Below, piece by piece: positions 54,785-64,000 of a stretch of 64,000 nucleotides of DNA; within the stretch, counting starts at the first letter, position 1; each line of letters opens with the position of its first letter. The notes below the pieces were generated by a model that was given only the letters and a program-made list of their open reading frames with translations, had not been told where the DNA came from and made no database searches. The stretch spans positions 496,001 through 560,000 of the forward strand of contig NZ_JMKZ01000001.1 of assembly GCF_000685905.1 (NCBI RefSeq), read 5' to 3'. The translations under genes were made by a program, and so were the position numbers. Origin of the DNA: Mycoplasmoides pirum ATCC 25960 (GTDB lineage Bacteria; Bacillota_I; Bacilli_A; Mycoplasmatales; Mycoplasmoidaceae).

Positions 54785-55688
54785 AAATTTTAAAGAATTT
54801 GTTGGAAAAGATAGTTTAAAAACACAATTAAAAACTTTTATTGAAGCAGCAAAAATTAAAAAACAATCATTGCCGCATATTTTATTTTATGGTCCACCCG
54901 GAGTGGGTAAAACAACTTTAGCAAACATCATAGCAAATTCTTTAAATTCAAAATTAAAAATAATACAAGCAACAAATATAGAAAAAATAAGTGAATTATT
55001 AAACATTTTTTCTTTGATTAACAAAAATGACATTATTTTTATTGATGAAATTCATGCATTAGATCAAAAATTAATAGAATTTTTGTTTCCAATTATGGAA
55101 GATTTTAGTGTTGATGTTGTTATAGGAAAAGAATTTAATTCAAAAATAACTAGAATGAAAATTCCAGAATTTACACTTATAGGAGCCACAACTTATTATG
55201 GAAAAATTATTAATCCTTTTGAGGAAAGATTCGGAATTGTAATCAATATAGATTATTATTCATTAAATGAAATCAAAGAACTTATTAAAAATATTAATAA
55301 TAATCTCAAATTAAATTTGACAGATAAAGAAATAGAAATAATATCAAATAATTGTAAATTCACACCTAGATTAGCTATCAGACTAATTAAACAAATTTAT
55401 GACTATCGAATAATTCATCCTAAAATTTCAATTTTTAAAATCTTAAAAGAATTAAATATTAATGATTTAGGGATAACTAATCAAGATATTCAATATTTGC
55501 AAACTTTAAAAAATAATGGCACTTTAGGTTTGAAATCACTAAGTTTAATAAACAATTTAGATTCACAAACAATTGAAACAAAAATTGAACCTCCTTTAAT
55601 AAAATTAAACTTAATTGAAAAAACAATTAAAGGTAGAAAAATTAGTAATATTGGATTAAAATATTTAGAGAAAATAAATAATAATTAA
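54762..55688 (+). CDS. ruvB: Holliday junction DNA helicase subunit RuvB
   Basis: RuvB is the AAA+ motor that drives branch migration. The 308-residue protein shows RPKNFKEFVGKDSLKTQL, GPPGVGKTTLANIIA (Walker A, near 46), IIFIDEIHALDQ (Walker B), TLIGATTYYGKIINPFEERFG (sensor 1 and the arginine finger region, with EERFG where DRFG is usual), and the C-terminal winged helix. It is slightly shorter than the usual ~330 residues. It ends before a clear terminator. Confidence 0.95.
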   Translation: MTNNYRPKNFKEFVGKDSLKTQLKTFIEAAKIKKQSLPHILFYGPPGVGKTTLANIIANSLNSKLKIIQATNIEKISELLNIFSLINKNDIIFIDEIHALDQKLIEFLFPIMEDFSVDVVIGKEFNSKITRMKIPEFTLIGATTYYGKIINPFEERFGIVINIDYYSLNEIKELIKNINNNLKLNLTDKEIEIISNNCKFTPRLAIRLIKQIYDYRIIHPKISIFKILKELNINDLGITNQDIQYLQTLKNNGTLGLKSLSLINNLDSQTIETKIEPPLIKLNLIEKTIKGRKISNIGLKYLEKINNN

Positions 55689-55743
55689 TTCAATGGTAAT
55701 GAGAATTTATTTAGAGTATTCATTTAATTAGTTAGTTATTAAT

Positions 55744-55771
55744 AGCCACTTAAATTTCAAAGTGGTTTTTT
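55744..55771 (+). terminator. Intrinsic terminator after ruvB
   Basis: The stem CCACTT/AAGTGG (55746-55751 with 55760-55765) is followed by six T residues. It separates ruvAB from the MATE-like gene. Confidence 0.75.
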
Positions 55772-55795
55772 ACTTTATTTATAAAAGAATCTTAT

Positions 55796-57448
55796 ATGAA
55801 AATTTATATTAAAAACTTACTTAATAAAAATAAAGAACCATTTCAAATATCTAAAAGCATTTTAAAGAATTCTATTCTTTTTATTACTTTTTCATTTTTA
55901 AATGTTTTCTTACCTATATTTATATGTTTAATATCTGCAAACATTGATGACAAAGGTGCTTATGCAACAATGGGGATCGGATATGTAACATCATTTCTAT
56001 TAGCTTATTCACAAATAGGTTTTACATTTGTAATTTTTTCTACATTTTATATTGCTAAAAATAAAAACAATAATTCTTTAACATTTTCCAATGACATAAT
56101 ATATGATGAATTATTTATTGCATTTATTTATGGTCTAATCATTGTTCCATTGTTTATTGGTCCAGCTTATGTTTACACAAAATATGCTAACGCACATATC
56201 AATACTGGCGATTCATTAATTCCTGCATATAATTTTATATATAGTTCTAGTGGATTTGTTTTTTTAACAACAATTGCATCAACATTAATAATGAATATCC
56301 ATTACAAATTAGGAACAAAATGATCATTGTTTTATTTAGTAACAATGTTTTTTTTATTATTTTTTTTTAGTTCTATTTTGTCGCTCTTAACTTCCTTAAA
56401 ATATTTAGGATTAGGTTTAGGATTAACAATAGGAATATTTTTAACCATTGTCATAACAACAATTCATAGTTATATTAAAACAGATACTTTTAAAAGAATA
56501 AAAATTAAATTGAGCAAAAATAATTTACGAAATTTGTTAAGTTTTACATGAAGACCAATTGTTATAACATTATCAATTCAAATTTTTAAAGGTGCAGCAT
56601 TGTTATTTTTGAATTATAAAATTCCAACAGATTTATACAATGCTGTTCCATTAGATTTTCAAATGTCAAGAATTATTTGATATAACTTTATGTATTTAAT
56701 TCCTTTTTTCATTTTAGGATTAGCGGACTCAACATATTTTTATTTTGCAATTTTTCCGGAAATGAAACAAAATCCAAATGTTCAAAAAAGTATAGGTTTT
56801 TTATTTGCGATTGCAACAATAATAACAATATTAATAATTGTTATAGGAATGTTTTTAATTAATCCTTTAGCAAACGAATATGTTAAAAATCAAAATTTTT
56901 CATATGATACTAAAATAATTCAGGATAATTTAGTTTCAATAAGCGAAGAAAAAATAATTAATTTTATAAATAATTCCAATTCATTAACTTCGGATGAAAA
57001 AAATCAATTAATAAATATTTTAAATACTAATATTGGAAACACTAATCAAACAATTAATGATTTTATTTCTCAAATAGTAGCAAAAAATATTTTACTTCCG
57101 AAATATATTCAATTTAGTGCTATTGATATAACAAATATGATGATTTTTCCAAATTCATTTGCTTATTTCTATTTAGGAACATATTGTGTTCTTTATCCTT
57201 TAGGACAATTTTTGAACGCTTCAAGACTTTCTATAACTGATGAAAAGCATCCAGCAATTTTAATGATTATTGTTCAAGCATTAGCTATTTTATTTATTGT
57301 TTTATTTGGAATTGATTATCAAGAAACACAAAAATTTTTCTTAATGCAAGCATGATCATTCCCGTTGTCAATTATAGGTGTTATTGCGTTTATATATATG
57401 GGTGGGATGTATTTCCTAAAACTAAGAGAAAATAAATTCAAAAAATAA
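55796..57448 (+). CDS. MATE/MOP-superfamily-like membrane transporter
   Basis: The 550-residue protein has about 12 hydrophobic helices arranged in two halves, with a polar insertion of ~90 residues (about 365-455, NFSYDTKIIQDNLVSISEEK) between helices of the second half. The pattern NSILFITFSFLNVFLPIFICLI and the GYVTSFLLAYSQIGF helix are compatible with the MATE/flippase (MOP) fold. No specific subfamily motif is visible, so the substrate (drug, lipid-linked sugar or other) is unknown. The insertion is unusual for MATE proteins. It converges on dinB with 5 bp between stops. Confidence 0.65.
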
Positions 57449-57453
57449 GATAT

Positions 57454-58674
57454 TTAATTTTTTAAATTCTTAGCAACAAATAATAAATTTTTTCCTATCT
57501 TTTCATTAATGTTTTTAGCAATTTCATCAATAGAAACATTTTTATTTTTTGTTTTTAATTCTAAATTGTTATTTATTTCACTTCAAGAAGAAATATCTTC
57601 ATTAGAATCAAACAAATTAATAGGTAATTTTATTTCGTTAACAAATTTTAAATTTGATACGCCAATAGAAATCATTCTAATTATATTTTCATTAAATAAT
57701 TGTTTGAACAAATCTATAGACTTTTTAATTAAATCTTCTTTCTGCAGAATAAATTTTTCAAAAGTTTTTGATTTAGTTTTATAATTTCATTTATTATCCT
57801 TTAAACCCAATGTTAAAGTAGTTCCCGTCATATTCTGTATTTTCATTTTTTTATATAACTCTTCACAAATATTAATAATTTCATTTATTAATTCATCTGT
57901 ATTATCAGAATTATCAAAAAAAGTTTTACTTATACTTATGCTTTTACTAATAAATGATTTTGAATCAATAACTTTATCGCCATAACCTCAAGCATTTTGA
58001 ATAAATTCTTGTGTTTTTTTACCAAAAATTGGTTTTAAAAAATCTATATTTTTAAAATTTGCCAAGTCGCCAATAGTTTTAATATTAAGTTTATTTAATT
58101 TTTCTTTTGATGAAAAACCTATTCATAACATTTTTTCAATAGGTAAAGGTCAAATTTTTTCTTTAACGTCTTTTTGCAATAATAGCGATATACCTTTTGG
58201 TTTTTTCATATCTGTGGCCATTTTAGCCAAAAATTTATTATCACTTATTCCAATTGAAGCACTTAAATTTAATTTATAAGATATTAAATTTTGTACTTCT
58301 TCAGCATATTTAATTGCTTCATCAAAATTGGAAACATTATTTGATACATCAACAAAACATTCATCTATTGAAAAATCTTCAATTTTAAATGAAATATTAT
58401 TTGTTATAAAATTTTTAAATTCTGCAGAATATTTTTCATATGCCGGCATATTAACATTAACTATTTTTATATTTGGAAATTTTTCAATAGCTTTGAAAAT
58501 TGGCATAGCTGAATAAATTCCATGTTTTCTTGCTAAATAATTAGCACATGAAACTACTGATTTGCGATGTCTACCAGCAACGATTAATGGTTTATTTTTT
58601 AAAGTAGGATTAAGAATTTCTTCTACGCTAGCAAAAAAAGCATCTAAATCAATGTGAAAAATAATTTGATTCAT
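57454..58674 (-). CDS. dinB: Y-family DNA polymerase IV
   Basis: This translesion polymerase has the complete Y-family core in 406 residues: HIDLDAFFASVEEI (metal ligands), AGRHRKSVVSCANYLARKHGI, IEDFSIDECFVDVS (catalytic SIDE region), LSASIGISDNKFLAKMATDMKKPKG. The HhH thumb (LNKLNIKTIGDLANF) and a little-finger domain follow. The ruvAB-dinB neighbourhood is as I recall for M. genitalium (MG358-MG360), but with the MATE-like gene between them here. Confidence 0.93.
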
Positions 58675-58724
58675 AGTATATAAAAAGTATAATTTAAAAA
58701 AGGCGCATTTAATTATTTTTAAAA

Positions 58725-59102
58725 ATGAATTTACAAAAAAGTATTTCTTTATTTAAAGAAAAATTATTAAGAGATATTCAAAAGGTTAATTTCAATGTTT
58801 TAAAAGAAAATTGAAATAAAATTTTTGAACGCGAAAAACACACAAGAATGATTTTTGATGAAGATGAGGTTGTGCCAATATTAGAATCAGAATGATATGG
58901 TGATGATGTCTTTTTAAAAAATGAATTAGAAAAAGATATTAATTATATGTGTAATCGATTTAATAATGATAAAAAAAATAGTGATGATAGAAATTTTTCA
59001 TTATTAATTGATTATTATTATTGATTATTAGAAGCATTAGCAACAACTTTAAATATTAGTTTTAAATCATATTTAAATTTATTTAAAAATATGAATCAAT
59101 AA
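58725..59102 (+). CDS. Small acidic helical protein of unknown function
   Basis: The 125-residue protein MNLQKSISLFKEKLLRD...YLNLFKNMNQ is helical, acidic in the middle (FDEDEVVP, WYGDDVF), and rich in Tyr and Trp at the end (IDYYYWLLEALATTL). It contains four UGA Trp codons, so it is not a chance frame under the standard code. It stands alone on the plus strand between dinB and der, divergent from dinB by 50 bp. I see no motif that suggests a function. Confidence 0.7.
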
Positions 59103-59107
59103 ACTAA

Positions 59108-60484
59108 TTATTCAATTTCTTTATAACCTTCTTGTTTAAATTTAATATTTGGATCTAAATCTCGGTTTCTTGCATTTTTAGATTTAAAATATAAAGTAAT
59201 TGGAGTATTATAAAATCCAAAACTTTCTCTAATTTTTTTTTCTATATATCTTGAATAAGAAAAATGCAAAAATTTAGGATTATTACAAAATAAAACAAAT
59301 GTAGGAACTTGACTTTTTGCTTGTGTAACATATGTAATTTTCAATCGATCACCATTAAAAATAGGCGCTTGGTTTGAAATTTGCGCATTAAGAATAACAT
59401 CATTTAAAAGTGAAGTAGATATTTTTTTATTTAATTGTTCTTTAATTGTATTTATTGCCGCAAAAATAGTATTAATTCTTTGTTTTTTTTGTGCACTAAT
59501 AAAAACAATAGGTGCTCACGATAAATATTTAAATCTAGATTTGATAATTTTAGAAAACTCATTCATTGTGTGTTCATTTTTTTCAACAGCATCTCATTTA
59601 TTCACAACTATTATTGTTGGTATTAAAGAATCAAATGCTAATCCACCTATAACTTCGTCTTGCTCACTTATTTCTTTCGTTGCATCTATCATTAATAAAA
59701 TAAATTGACTTCTATTGATAGCAGATTCAGTTTTTAATAATGAATATTTTTCTATTTTGGAATTTATTTTTCCTTTTCTTCTAATTCCTGCAGTATCAAT
59801 TACTTTATAAAGTTTATTATTAAATTTGAAAACTTCATCTATTGCATCACGTGTTGTGCCGGCAACTTCTGACACTAATGCTCTTTCAGAATTTAATAAT
59901 GCATTTAACAATGAAGATTTCCCAACATTTGGTTTGCCAATTATTGAAAAAATTGCTTCATATTGATCATCTATATTTTTTGTTTTAAAATCCTTACCTA
60001 TTTCAATAATTTTGTCTAATAAATCTCCAATACCAATTCCGTGTTCAGCAGATATTAACATTGGAGCACCAAATCCAAAACTATAAAATTGTGAATAATC
60101 AATTTTTGAAGAATTTGTATTTTCTATTTTATTTAAAACAAACAAAACAAGTTTATTTTTGATTTTCTTAATTAATTTAGATGCATAAATATCATCATTG
60201 TTTATTCCATCTTTATATGAACACATAAACAAAATTATATTTGCCTCAATTAAGGCTGCATTAATTTGTTCTTCAATATTTTTTTGAAAAGAATTTTTAG
60301 TATTAACTAGTCCACCTGTATCAATAATTTTGAATTTTTTAGTTAATCACTCTACTTCACCAAAAATTCGATCTCTTGTGACACCTGGTGTGTCATCAGT
60401 AATGGCTATTTTTTGCTTTATCAAACGATTAAATAAAGTAGATTTACCAACATTCGGTCTTCCAACAATAGCTACAGTTAACAT
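59108..60484 (-). CDS. der: Tandem GTPase Der (EngA)
   Basis: Der has two G domains and a KH-like domain and is needed for 50S assembly. The 458 residues give domain 1 ([34 protein letters not shown] in the NKxD position) and domain 2 ([38 protein letters not shown]). The C-terminal KH-like part contains [20 protein letters not shown]. The Glu for Asp in the first NKxD is noted. It follows cmk with 5 bp between, as in many mollicutes. Confidence 0.95.
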
Positions 60485-60489
60485 GATTA

Positions 60490-61125
60490 TTAAATCCTTT
60501 GTTGATAAAGTTCAATAATTTTATTTATCACTTCATCAATTGTTAAATTAGAAGTATCAATACAAATCGCGTCATCAGCTTGAACAAGAGGATCTATTTC
60601 ACGATTTAAATCACGTAAATCACGATTTTCAATTTCATTTTTTATTAAATCTAATTTTGATGTATCAAGGTTGTATTCTTTAATTCTTCGTAGCGCTCTA
60701 ATTTTAGAATCAGCTATTAAAAAAATTTTTAATTGAGCATTAGGTAATATAACAGTGCCAACATCCCGACCATCCATAACAACTGAATTATTTTTTGCAA
60801 ATTCTTTTTGTGCATTTACAGCAATTTTGCGAATTTCTTTATTGGTTGCAATATTACTCGCTAAATTGCCTATATTTTCATTATTTATTAACTCACTAAT
60901 ATTTTTTTGATTAACAAAAACTTCATTTTGATTTATCAATATTTCAAAAGAGTTTGACTTATTAATAAATTCATCAATGGTTAAATTAAATTTCTTTATT
61001 ATATAAGCATAAGTACGATAATATTTACCTGTTGATATATAAACAAAATTCAATTTTGTTGCTAATAATTTAGCGATGGTAGATTTTCCTGAACCAGCTG
61101 GTCCATCAATAGCTATTTGAAACAT
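60490..61125 (-). CDS. cmk: Cytidylate kinase
   Basis: Cmk phosphorylates CMP and dCMP. The 211-residue product has the P-loop [29 protein letters not shown] (usual STGAMYRA), [34 protein letters not shown] and [19 protein letters not shown]. All nucleotide-binding elements are present. The ATG at 61125 is preferred over an extended frame to 61152. Confidence 0.95.
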   Translation of the reverse strand: MFQIAIDGPAGSGKSTIAKLLATKLNFVYISTGKYYRTYAYIIKKFNLTIDEFINKSNSFEILINQNEVFVNQKNISELINNENIGNLASNIATNKEIRKIAVNAQKEFAKNNSVVMDGRDVGTVILPNAQLKIFLIADSKIRALRRIKEYNLDTSKLDLIKNEIENRDLRDLNREIDPLVQADDAICIDTSNLTIDEVINKIIELYQQRI

Positions 61126-61132
61126 AATAATA

Positions 61133-61765
61133 TTATATAGGTGAATGAACAATAATTAAAGTAATAAGTAAAACAACAAAAATACCAAGAACAGCCCAAA
61201 TTACAAAAGAAAACGATTTATACTTAAAACTTTTATTTTTTATTAAGGAAATGGCCTCAACTTTTTTTAATTTTAAATTATCTGAATTATTTTTGACTTT
61301 ATCTATTACACTAATAAAACGTTCAAAAGTTTCAAATGAATTACTATCAAAATGCAAATTGTCTTGTTGAACTTCTCCATATAATTTATTGCAATTATTA
61401 ATTTTCATTATTCCACGATCATGATTTAATCAACCTTGCTCAAATTCAGAAGTCATTCCAATATTTTTACTTGACAATAGTAGTAAATTAGCTTGTTCTC
61501 TAATTCTCATTAATTCATTGAAGTTTAAGTCATTTAAAAAATTTTGAATTATTGAAGTGTTTTTATTTGAATTAGAATCAATTAATAAAAAATCATATAA
61601 TTCTATATTTATGGGTTTATAAAAACTTAAAATTTTTGGATTTAAATTATCTAGAGATTTTTTAAATTTATTAACTTTTTCAGTAGATTCATTCAAAATG
61701 GATGTAATACTATTTTGATTCTTAATTTTTTCTCTATATGCTCGATATTTTTCAATACGTGACAT
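61133..61765 (-). CDS. Tail-anchored protein upstream of cmk
   Basis: The 210-residue protein begins MSRIEKYRAYREKIKNQNSI, a pattern seen at the start of unknown mollicute proteins next to cmk. A helical coiled-coil-like middle follows, and a single C-terminal membrane helix (FSFVIWAVLGIFVVLLITLI, about residues 182-204) with a very short outside tail. That topology fits a tail-anchored cytoplasmic protein. It ends 7 bp before cmk and heads the cmk-der transcript. A gene of unknown function holds this position in M. genitalium (MG331) as I recall. Confidence 0.78.
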
Positions 61766-61999
61766 TTTAAACAAAGCACCTAAATAACTTTAAAATTAAT
61801 GTAATTAATTATGCTAAATTAAACTTAAAATACAATACAAATTATAAATATTTATGAAATATTTAATTTAAATATTTTTAAAGAATTAATTTAAGTTTAA
61901 AAAATTAATTATTTAACAACTTATCTATATAGAAAAATTTAAAAAATAATTTAAAAAATATTGTAAAATTGTATAGGTTAAATTTTGCCTATATTTGAT

Positions 62000-62074
62000 G
62001 GTGCCTTAGCCAAGCGGTAAGGCATGAAGCTGCAACCTTCATATGCGTCAGTTCGATTCTGACAGGCACCTCCA
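62000..62074 (+). tRNA. tRNA-Cys (GCA)
   Basis: A full cloverleaf: acceptor GGTGCCT with AGGCACC, anticodon loop CTGCAAC, T-loop TTCGATT, and encoded CCA. It is the first of the tRNA cluster. Confidence 0.95.
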
Positions 62075-62076
62075 GT

Positions 62077-62133
62077 GTGCTGCGTAAGGTTACGTAAGAT
62101 TATACATAGGTTCAATTCCTATGCAGCACTCCA
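62077..62133 (+). pseudogene. Truncated tRNA-like element (acceptor + T-arm minihelix with CCA)
   Basis: A perfect 7-bp acceptor (GTGCTGC with GCAGCAC), a discriminator T and encoded CCA enclose a perfect 5-bp T-arm (ATAGG-TTCAATT-CCTAT). Only 22 nt stand between the 5' acceptor strand and the T-arm, against about 40 in a normal tRNA, so no D arm plus anticodon arm can be formed. It sits 2 nt after tRNA-Cys. A deleted tRNA is the simplest reading. Confidence 0.8.
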
Positions 62134-62145
62134 AATTATTGGTTT

Positions 62146-62222
62146 CGGGAAGTAGCTTAGCTTGGTAGAGCACTTGGTTTGGGACCAAGGGGTCGCAGGT
62201 TCAAATCCTGTCTTCCCGACCA
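62146..62222 (+). tRNA. tRNA-Pro (TGG)
   Basis: Acceptor CGGGAAG with CTTCCCG, anticodon loop TTTGGGA, T-loop TTCAAAT, and encoded CCA. Confidence 0.95.
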
Positions 62223-62227
62223 TTATT

Positions 62228-62304
62228 GGCTGGGTACCTCAGTTGGTTAGAGGGCTCGGTTCATACCCGAGTTGTCGTGAGTTCGAATCTCACCCCAGCC
62301 ACCA
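62228..62304 (+). tRNA. tRNA-Met (CAT), elongator
   Basis: Acceptor GGCTGGG with CCCAGCC, anticodon loop TTCATAC typical of elongator tRNA-Met, and encoded CCA. Confidence 0.9.
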
Positions 62305-62311
62305 ATATTTA

Positions 62312-62387
62312 GGATCTATAGCTCAATGGTTAGAGCCACCGACTCATAATCGGTTGGTTACAGGTTCGAGTCCTGTTAGATCCACCA
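62312..62387 (+). tRNA. tRNA-Ile (CAT, lysidine-modified type)
   Basis: Acceptor GGATCTA with TAGATCC, and anticodon loop CTCATAA, the form seen in AUA-reading tRNA-Ile2 whose C34 is made lysidine by TilS. Its order after tRNA-Met matches the Met-Ile-Ser-fMet run of related clusters. Confidence 0.85.
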
Positions 62388-62417
62388 ATTTAAATTAATT
62401 TAACTTTAAAATTTAAT

Positions 62418-62438
62418 AACAGATTTTTATAATCTGTT
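62418..62438 (+). other. Hairpin between tRNA-Ile and tRNA-Ser
   Basis: A perfect 8-bp stem AACAGATT/AATCTGTT (5-nt loop) is followed by AGTTTTAT. It could be a weak terminator or a processing structure inside the tRNA transcript. Confidence 0.55.
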
Positions 62439-62446
62439 AGTTTTAT

Positions 62447-62537
62447 GGAGATTTACCCAAGTGGCTGAAGGGTTCGGTCTTGAAAACCGAGAGGTGTCTA
62501 ACGGCACGCGGGGGTTCGAATCCCTCAATCTCCGCCA
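62447..62537 (+). tRNA. tRNA-Ser (TGA)
   Basis: A class II tRNA of 91 nt with a long variable arm: acceptor GGAGATT with AATCTCC, anticodon loop CTTGAAA, and encoded CCA. Confidence 0.95.
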
Positions 62538-62550
62538 TTTTAAATTTAAA

Positions 62551-62576
62551 TTGAGAAGTTATAATAGACTTCTCAA
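62551..62576 (+). other. Hairpin between tRNA-Ser and tRNA-fMet
   Basis: A perfect 9-bp stem TTGAGAAGT/ACTTCTCAA with an 8-nt loop stands 6 bp before tRNA-fMet. There is no T-run behind it, so it is more likely a processing or anti-pairing element than a terminator. Confidence 0.55.
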
Positions 62577-62581
62577 ATTAT

Positions 62582-62659
62582 CGCGGGATAGAGCAGTCCG
62601 GTCAGCTCGTCAGGCTCATAATCTGAAGGTCGGTGGTTCAAATCCATCTCCCGCAACCA
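62582..62659 (+). tRNA. Initiator tRNA-fMet (CAT)
   Basis: It has the initiator mark, an unpaired C1/A72 (CGCGGGA with TCCCGCA), the loop CTCATAA, and encoded CCA. Confidence 0.93.
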
Positions 62660-62661
62660 AT

Positions 62662-62735
62662 GGTTCTGTGGTGTAATGCTAACATATCTCCCTGTCACGG
62701 AGGGGTCGCGGGTTGGATTCCCGTCAGAACCGCCA
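62662..62735 (+). tRNA. tRNA-Asp (GTC) with unusual D- and T-loops
   Basis: Acceptor GGTTCTG with CAGAACC, anticodon loop CTGTCAC, and encoded CCA identify tRNA-Asp. The D-loop is only AATGCTA and lacks the G18G19 pair, and the T-loop is TTGGATT with G in place of the invariant C56. Confidence 0.9.
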
Positions 62736-62738
62736 TTT

Positions 62739-62814
62739 GGTCTTGTAGCTCAGTCGGTAGAGCAACGGTCTGAAGAACCGTGTGTCGGCAGTTCGATTCT
62801 GCCCGAGACCACCA
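62739..62814 (+). tRNA. tRNA-Phe (GAA)
   Basis: Acceptor GGTCTTG with CGAGACC (one G-T pair), anticodon loop CTGAAGA, T-loop TTCGATT, and encoded CCA. It is the last of the cluster. Confidence 0.95.
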
Positions 62815-62828
62815 TTATTAAATTTAAA

Positions 62829-62860
62829 AAGACATATGCATAACATATGTCTTTTTTTTA
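62829..62860 (+). terminator. Intrinsic terminator of the tRNA cluster
   Basis: The stem AAGACATATG/CATATGTCTT (62829-62838 with 62844-62853, 5-nt loop) is followed by a run of T residues. It stands 15 bp beyond tRNA-Phe. Confidence 0.9.
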
Positions 62861-62974
62861 TTTATTAATTAAATTTTTCATAATAAATTAATGTAAAAAA
62901 AGTGTATTTTTTGAAAACTTTTAAAGTTCTTGTTTTTGATTAAAAGAATTCATAATTATTTCGAGGTGAAAAAA

Positions 62975-63931
62975 ATGAAAAATTATGAAAAAACAATAAC
63001 TAGTTTTAATTTGCCATGCAATTGAGATAAATATGATTTGGCATATGAATATAGTAAAAATTCCATTAAAAAACTTTATAATGGACATTATGAAAAAAAT
63101 CAATTAAAAACAGTAATATTTGATTATTTTTTAAATTGTAAACATAAAATTGATTTTAACTTTATAACTTCTCAATTACTAGAAGATACAAAAAATTATT
63201 TTATTTTATCCAAAAAATTCAAAAAAATAGATGAAATTAATAATTTGAAAAACATTGAACATAAATTAACTTTTTATTTTGAAACAATAACTAATGCATT
63301 ATTACTAGCTAGAAATAAAGATGATTACATAATAGAAATTCAATTTAATTTAATAGAATGATTTTTGTATGCTATATGATTTATGAATAGTCCAAAAAAT
63401 AGCATAAAACTTTTTGAAAAAATTTTATCTGAATCTTTTAGATATCCAAATGTTGATTTTCAAAAACAACATGAAGTATGTTGCAAAACAGCTCAAAAAT
63501 CATACATTGAACAACAAAATCCCGAAAATTTATTAGTATTATTAGAAAATATTTATAAGCATTTTATTTTTAATATAAAAATACTAAATAAATGAGAAAA
63601 ACAAATATTGTCAAAAACAAAAAATAATTTTTACATTGTTGGTTTGAAAAACAAAATATATGAATGAATCTTAATTCATTATTTATTGCCACTATATGTA
63701 ATTGTTCATGGTTATAAAGAAAAAGATACTAAATTTAAATTAATATCAGAAAAATTATATTACTACAATATTGATAATCAAATTTTAATAGATGTAATTA
63801 ATTTAATGATAAATACTCAAAATATAGTAAATGAATTAAATGATAAAAAAATACAAAAATTATATGAAACAGTAAGAAATGAATGTGAAAAAATTATTTG
63901 CAAAAATCTTTTATTTAAAAAACGAAGTTAA
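62975..63931 (+). CDS. Unknown cytoplasmic helical protein
   Basis: I do not recognise this 318-residue protein. It starts MKNYEKTITSFNLPCNWDKYDLAY at the ATG behind GAGGTG (7 bp upstream), and includes five UGA Trp codons. It is rich in Lys, Asn, Ile and Tyr, mostly helical, with no signal peptide. A hydrophobic stretch near residues 231-248 (WILIHYLLPLYVIVHGY) might be buried or be a membrane segment. The Cys pair HEVCCKTAQKSY near 166-177 is notable. It stands alone after the tRNA cluster, separated from it by a terminator; nothing in the context points to a role. Confidence 0.72.
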
Positions 63932-64000
63932 TAAAAATATTTTAGTTTTATAATTTTTGTATGAATACATATTTATAATTTTTTGTCTTTTATGGAATCA

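Noticed and set aside
57509-57784. Plus-strand frame antisense to dinB
   Set aside because: Shadow of dinB; no independent support.
62162-62676. Open frames running through the tRNA cluster
   Set aside because: They are translations of tRNA genes and have no coding pattern.
1117-63931. Apparent frameshifts or split genes at many UGA codons
   Set aside because: The frame is unchanged across each UGA and the sites match conserved Trp positions, so they are sense codons under code 4. Only the TAA at 39023-39025 remains as a true interruption.
1-64000. CRISPR arrays, insertion sequences, integrases or phage genes
   Set aside because: No regularly spaced direct repeats, transposase or integrase motifs were seen on either strand by reading.

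Overview
The window is a low-GC Mollicutes (mycoplasma-type) chromosome read with genetic code 4. UGA must be read as tryptophan in most genes: translated with the standard code, parC, lon, uvrD, glyS, dnaG, dxs and many others fall into in-frame pieces that rejoin exactly when UGA is sense. TGG also occurs as a minor Trp codon. Gene content and order (parE-parC, hrcA beside uvrC; rplU-prp-rpmA-nfo-fur-tig-lon; uvrD-fau-ymdB; plsY-trmK-rpoD-dnaG-glyS; era-ybeY beside a C39 exporter; ruvAB-dinB; der-cmk; a Cys-Pro-Met-Ile-Ser-fMet-Asp-Phe tRNA cluster) resemble what I recall of the Mycoplasma pneumoniae/genitalium group. A MEP-pathway dxs, a dgkA and a corrinoid adenosyltransferase are extra to that core, which points to a relative with a larger gene set such as the penetrans/iowae branch. 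The species assignment is inference.

Layout. 1-4.8 kb: end of uvrC (-), divergent hrcA, an unknown gene, and dxs (+). 4.8-11.9 kb: minus-strand block parE-parC-yqeG-yqeH-nadD/yqeK. 12-15.3 kb: HU protein and a large membrane-anchored surface protein (-), then a 477-bp divergent spacer. 15.3-28.4 kb: dense plus-strand run: coiled-coil protein, rpsU, C39 ABC exporter and small partner, ybeY, dgkA, era, recO, glyS, dnaG, rpoD, trmK, plsY, NifU-domain protein. 28.4-32.4 kb: two tandem paralogous membrane proteins (-). 32.5-37.8 kb: glycosyltransferase, RDD protein, uvrD, 5-FTHF cyclo-ligase, ymdB (+). 37.8-43.5 kb: ABC ATPase, an ABC permease broken by an in-frame stop, and a second large surface protein (-). 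43.8-51.4 kb: lon with a CIRCE operator, tig, an unknown gene, fur, nfo, cobA-like, rpmA, prp, rplU with a leader hairpin (-). 51.5-53.9 kb: acpP, then a three-gene cassette headed by a small sigma-like/HTH protein, divergent from ruvAB. 54-61.8 kb: ruvA, ruvB, MATE-like transporter (+), dinB (-), small gene (+), der, cmk, tail-anchored protein (-). 62.0-62.8 kb: eight full tRNAs plus one truncated tRNA-like element. 63-64 kb: an unknown gene.

Working connections. HrcA is encoded near the left end, and a perfect CIRCE site lies in front of lon, so heat-shock control of Lon is directly supported. The Prp protease gene sits between rplU and rpmA, and L27 carries the N-terminal extension that Prp removes. 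DNA repair and replication genes (uvrC, uvrD, nfo, recO, ruvAB, dinB, parCE, dnaG) are scattered through the window. The most unusual items are the 57-nt tRNA-like element with a perfect acceptor/T-arm but no room for D and anticodon arms, the sigma-like cassette with its palindromic divergent promoter region, the nonsense-interrupted ABC permease, the tRNA-Asp with an altered elbow, and the corrinoid adenosyltransferase in a mollicute.
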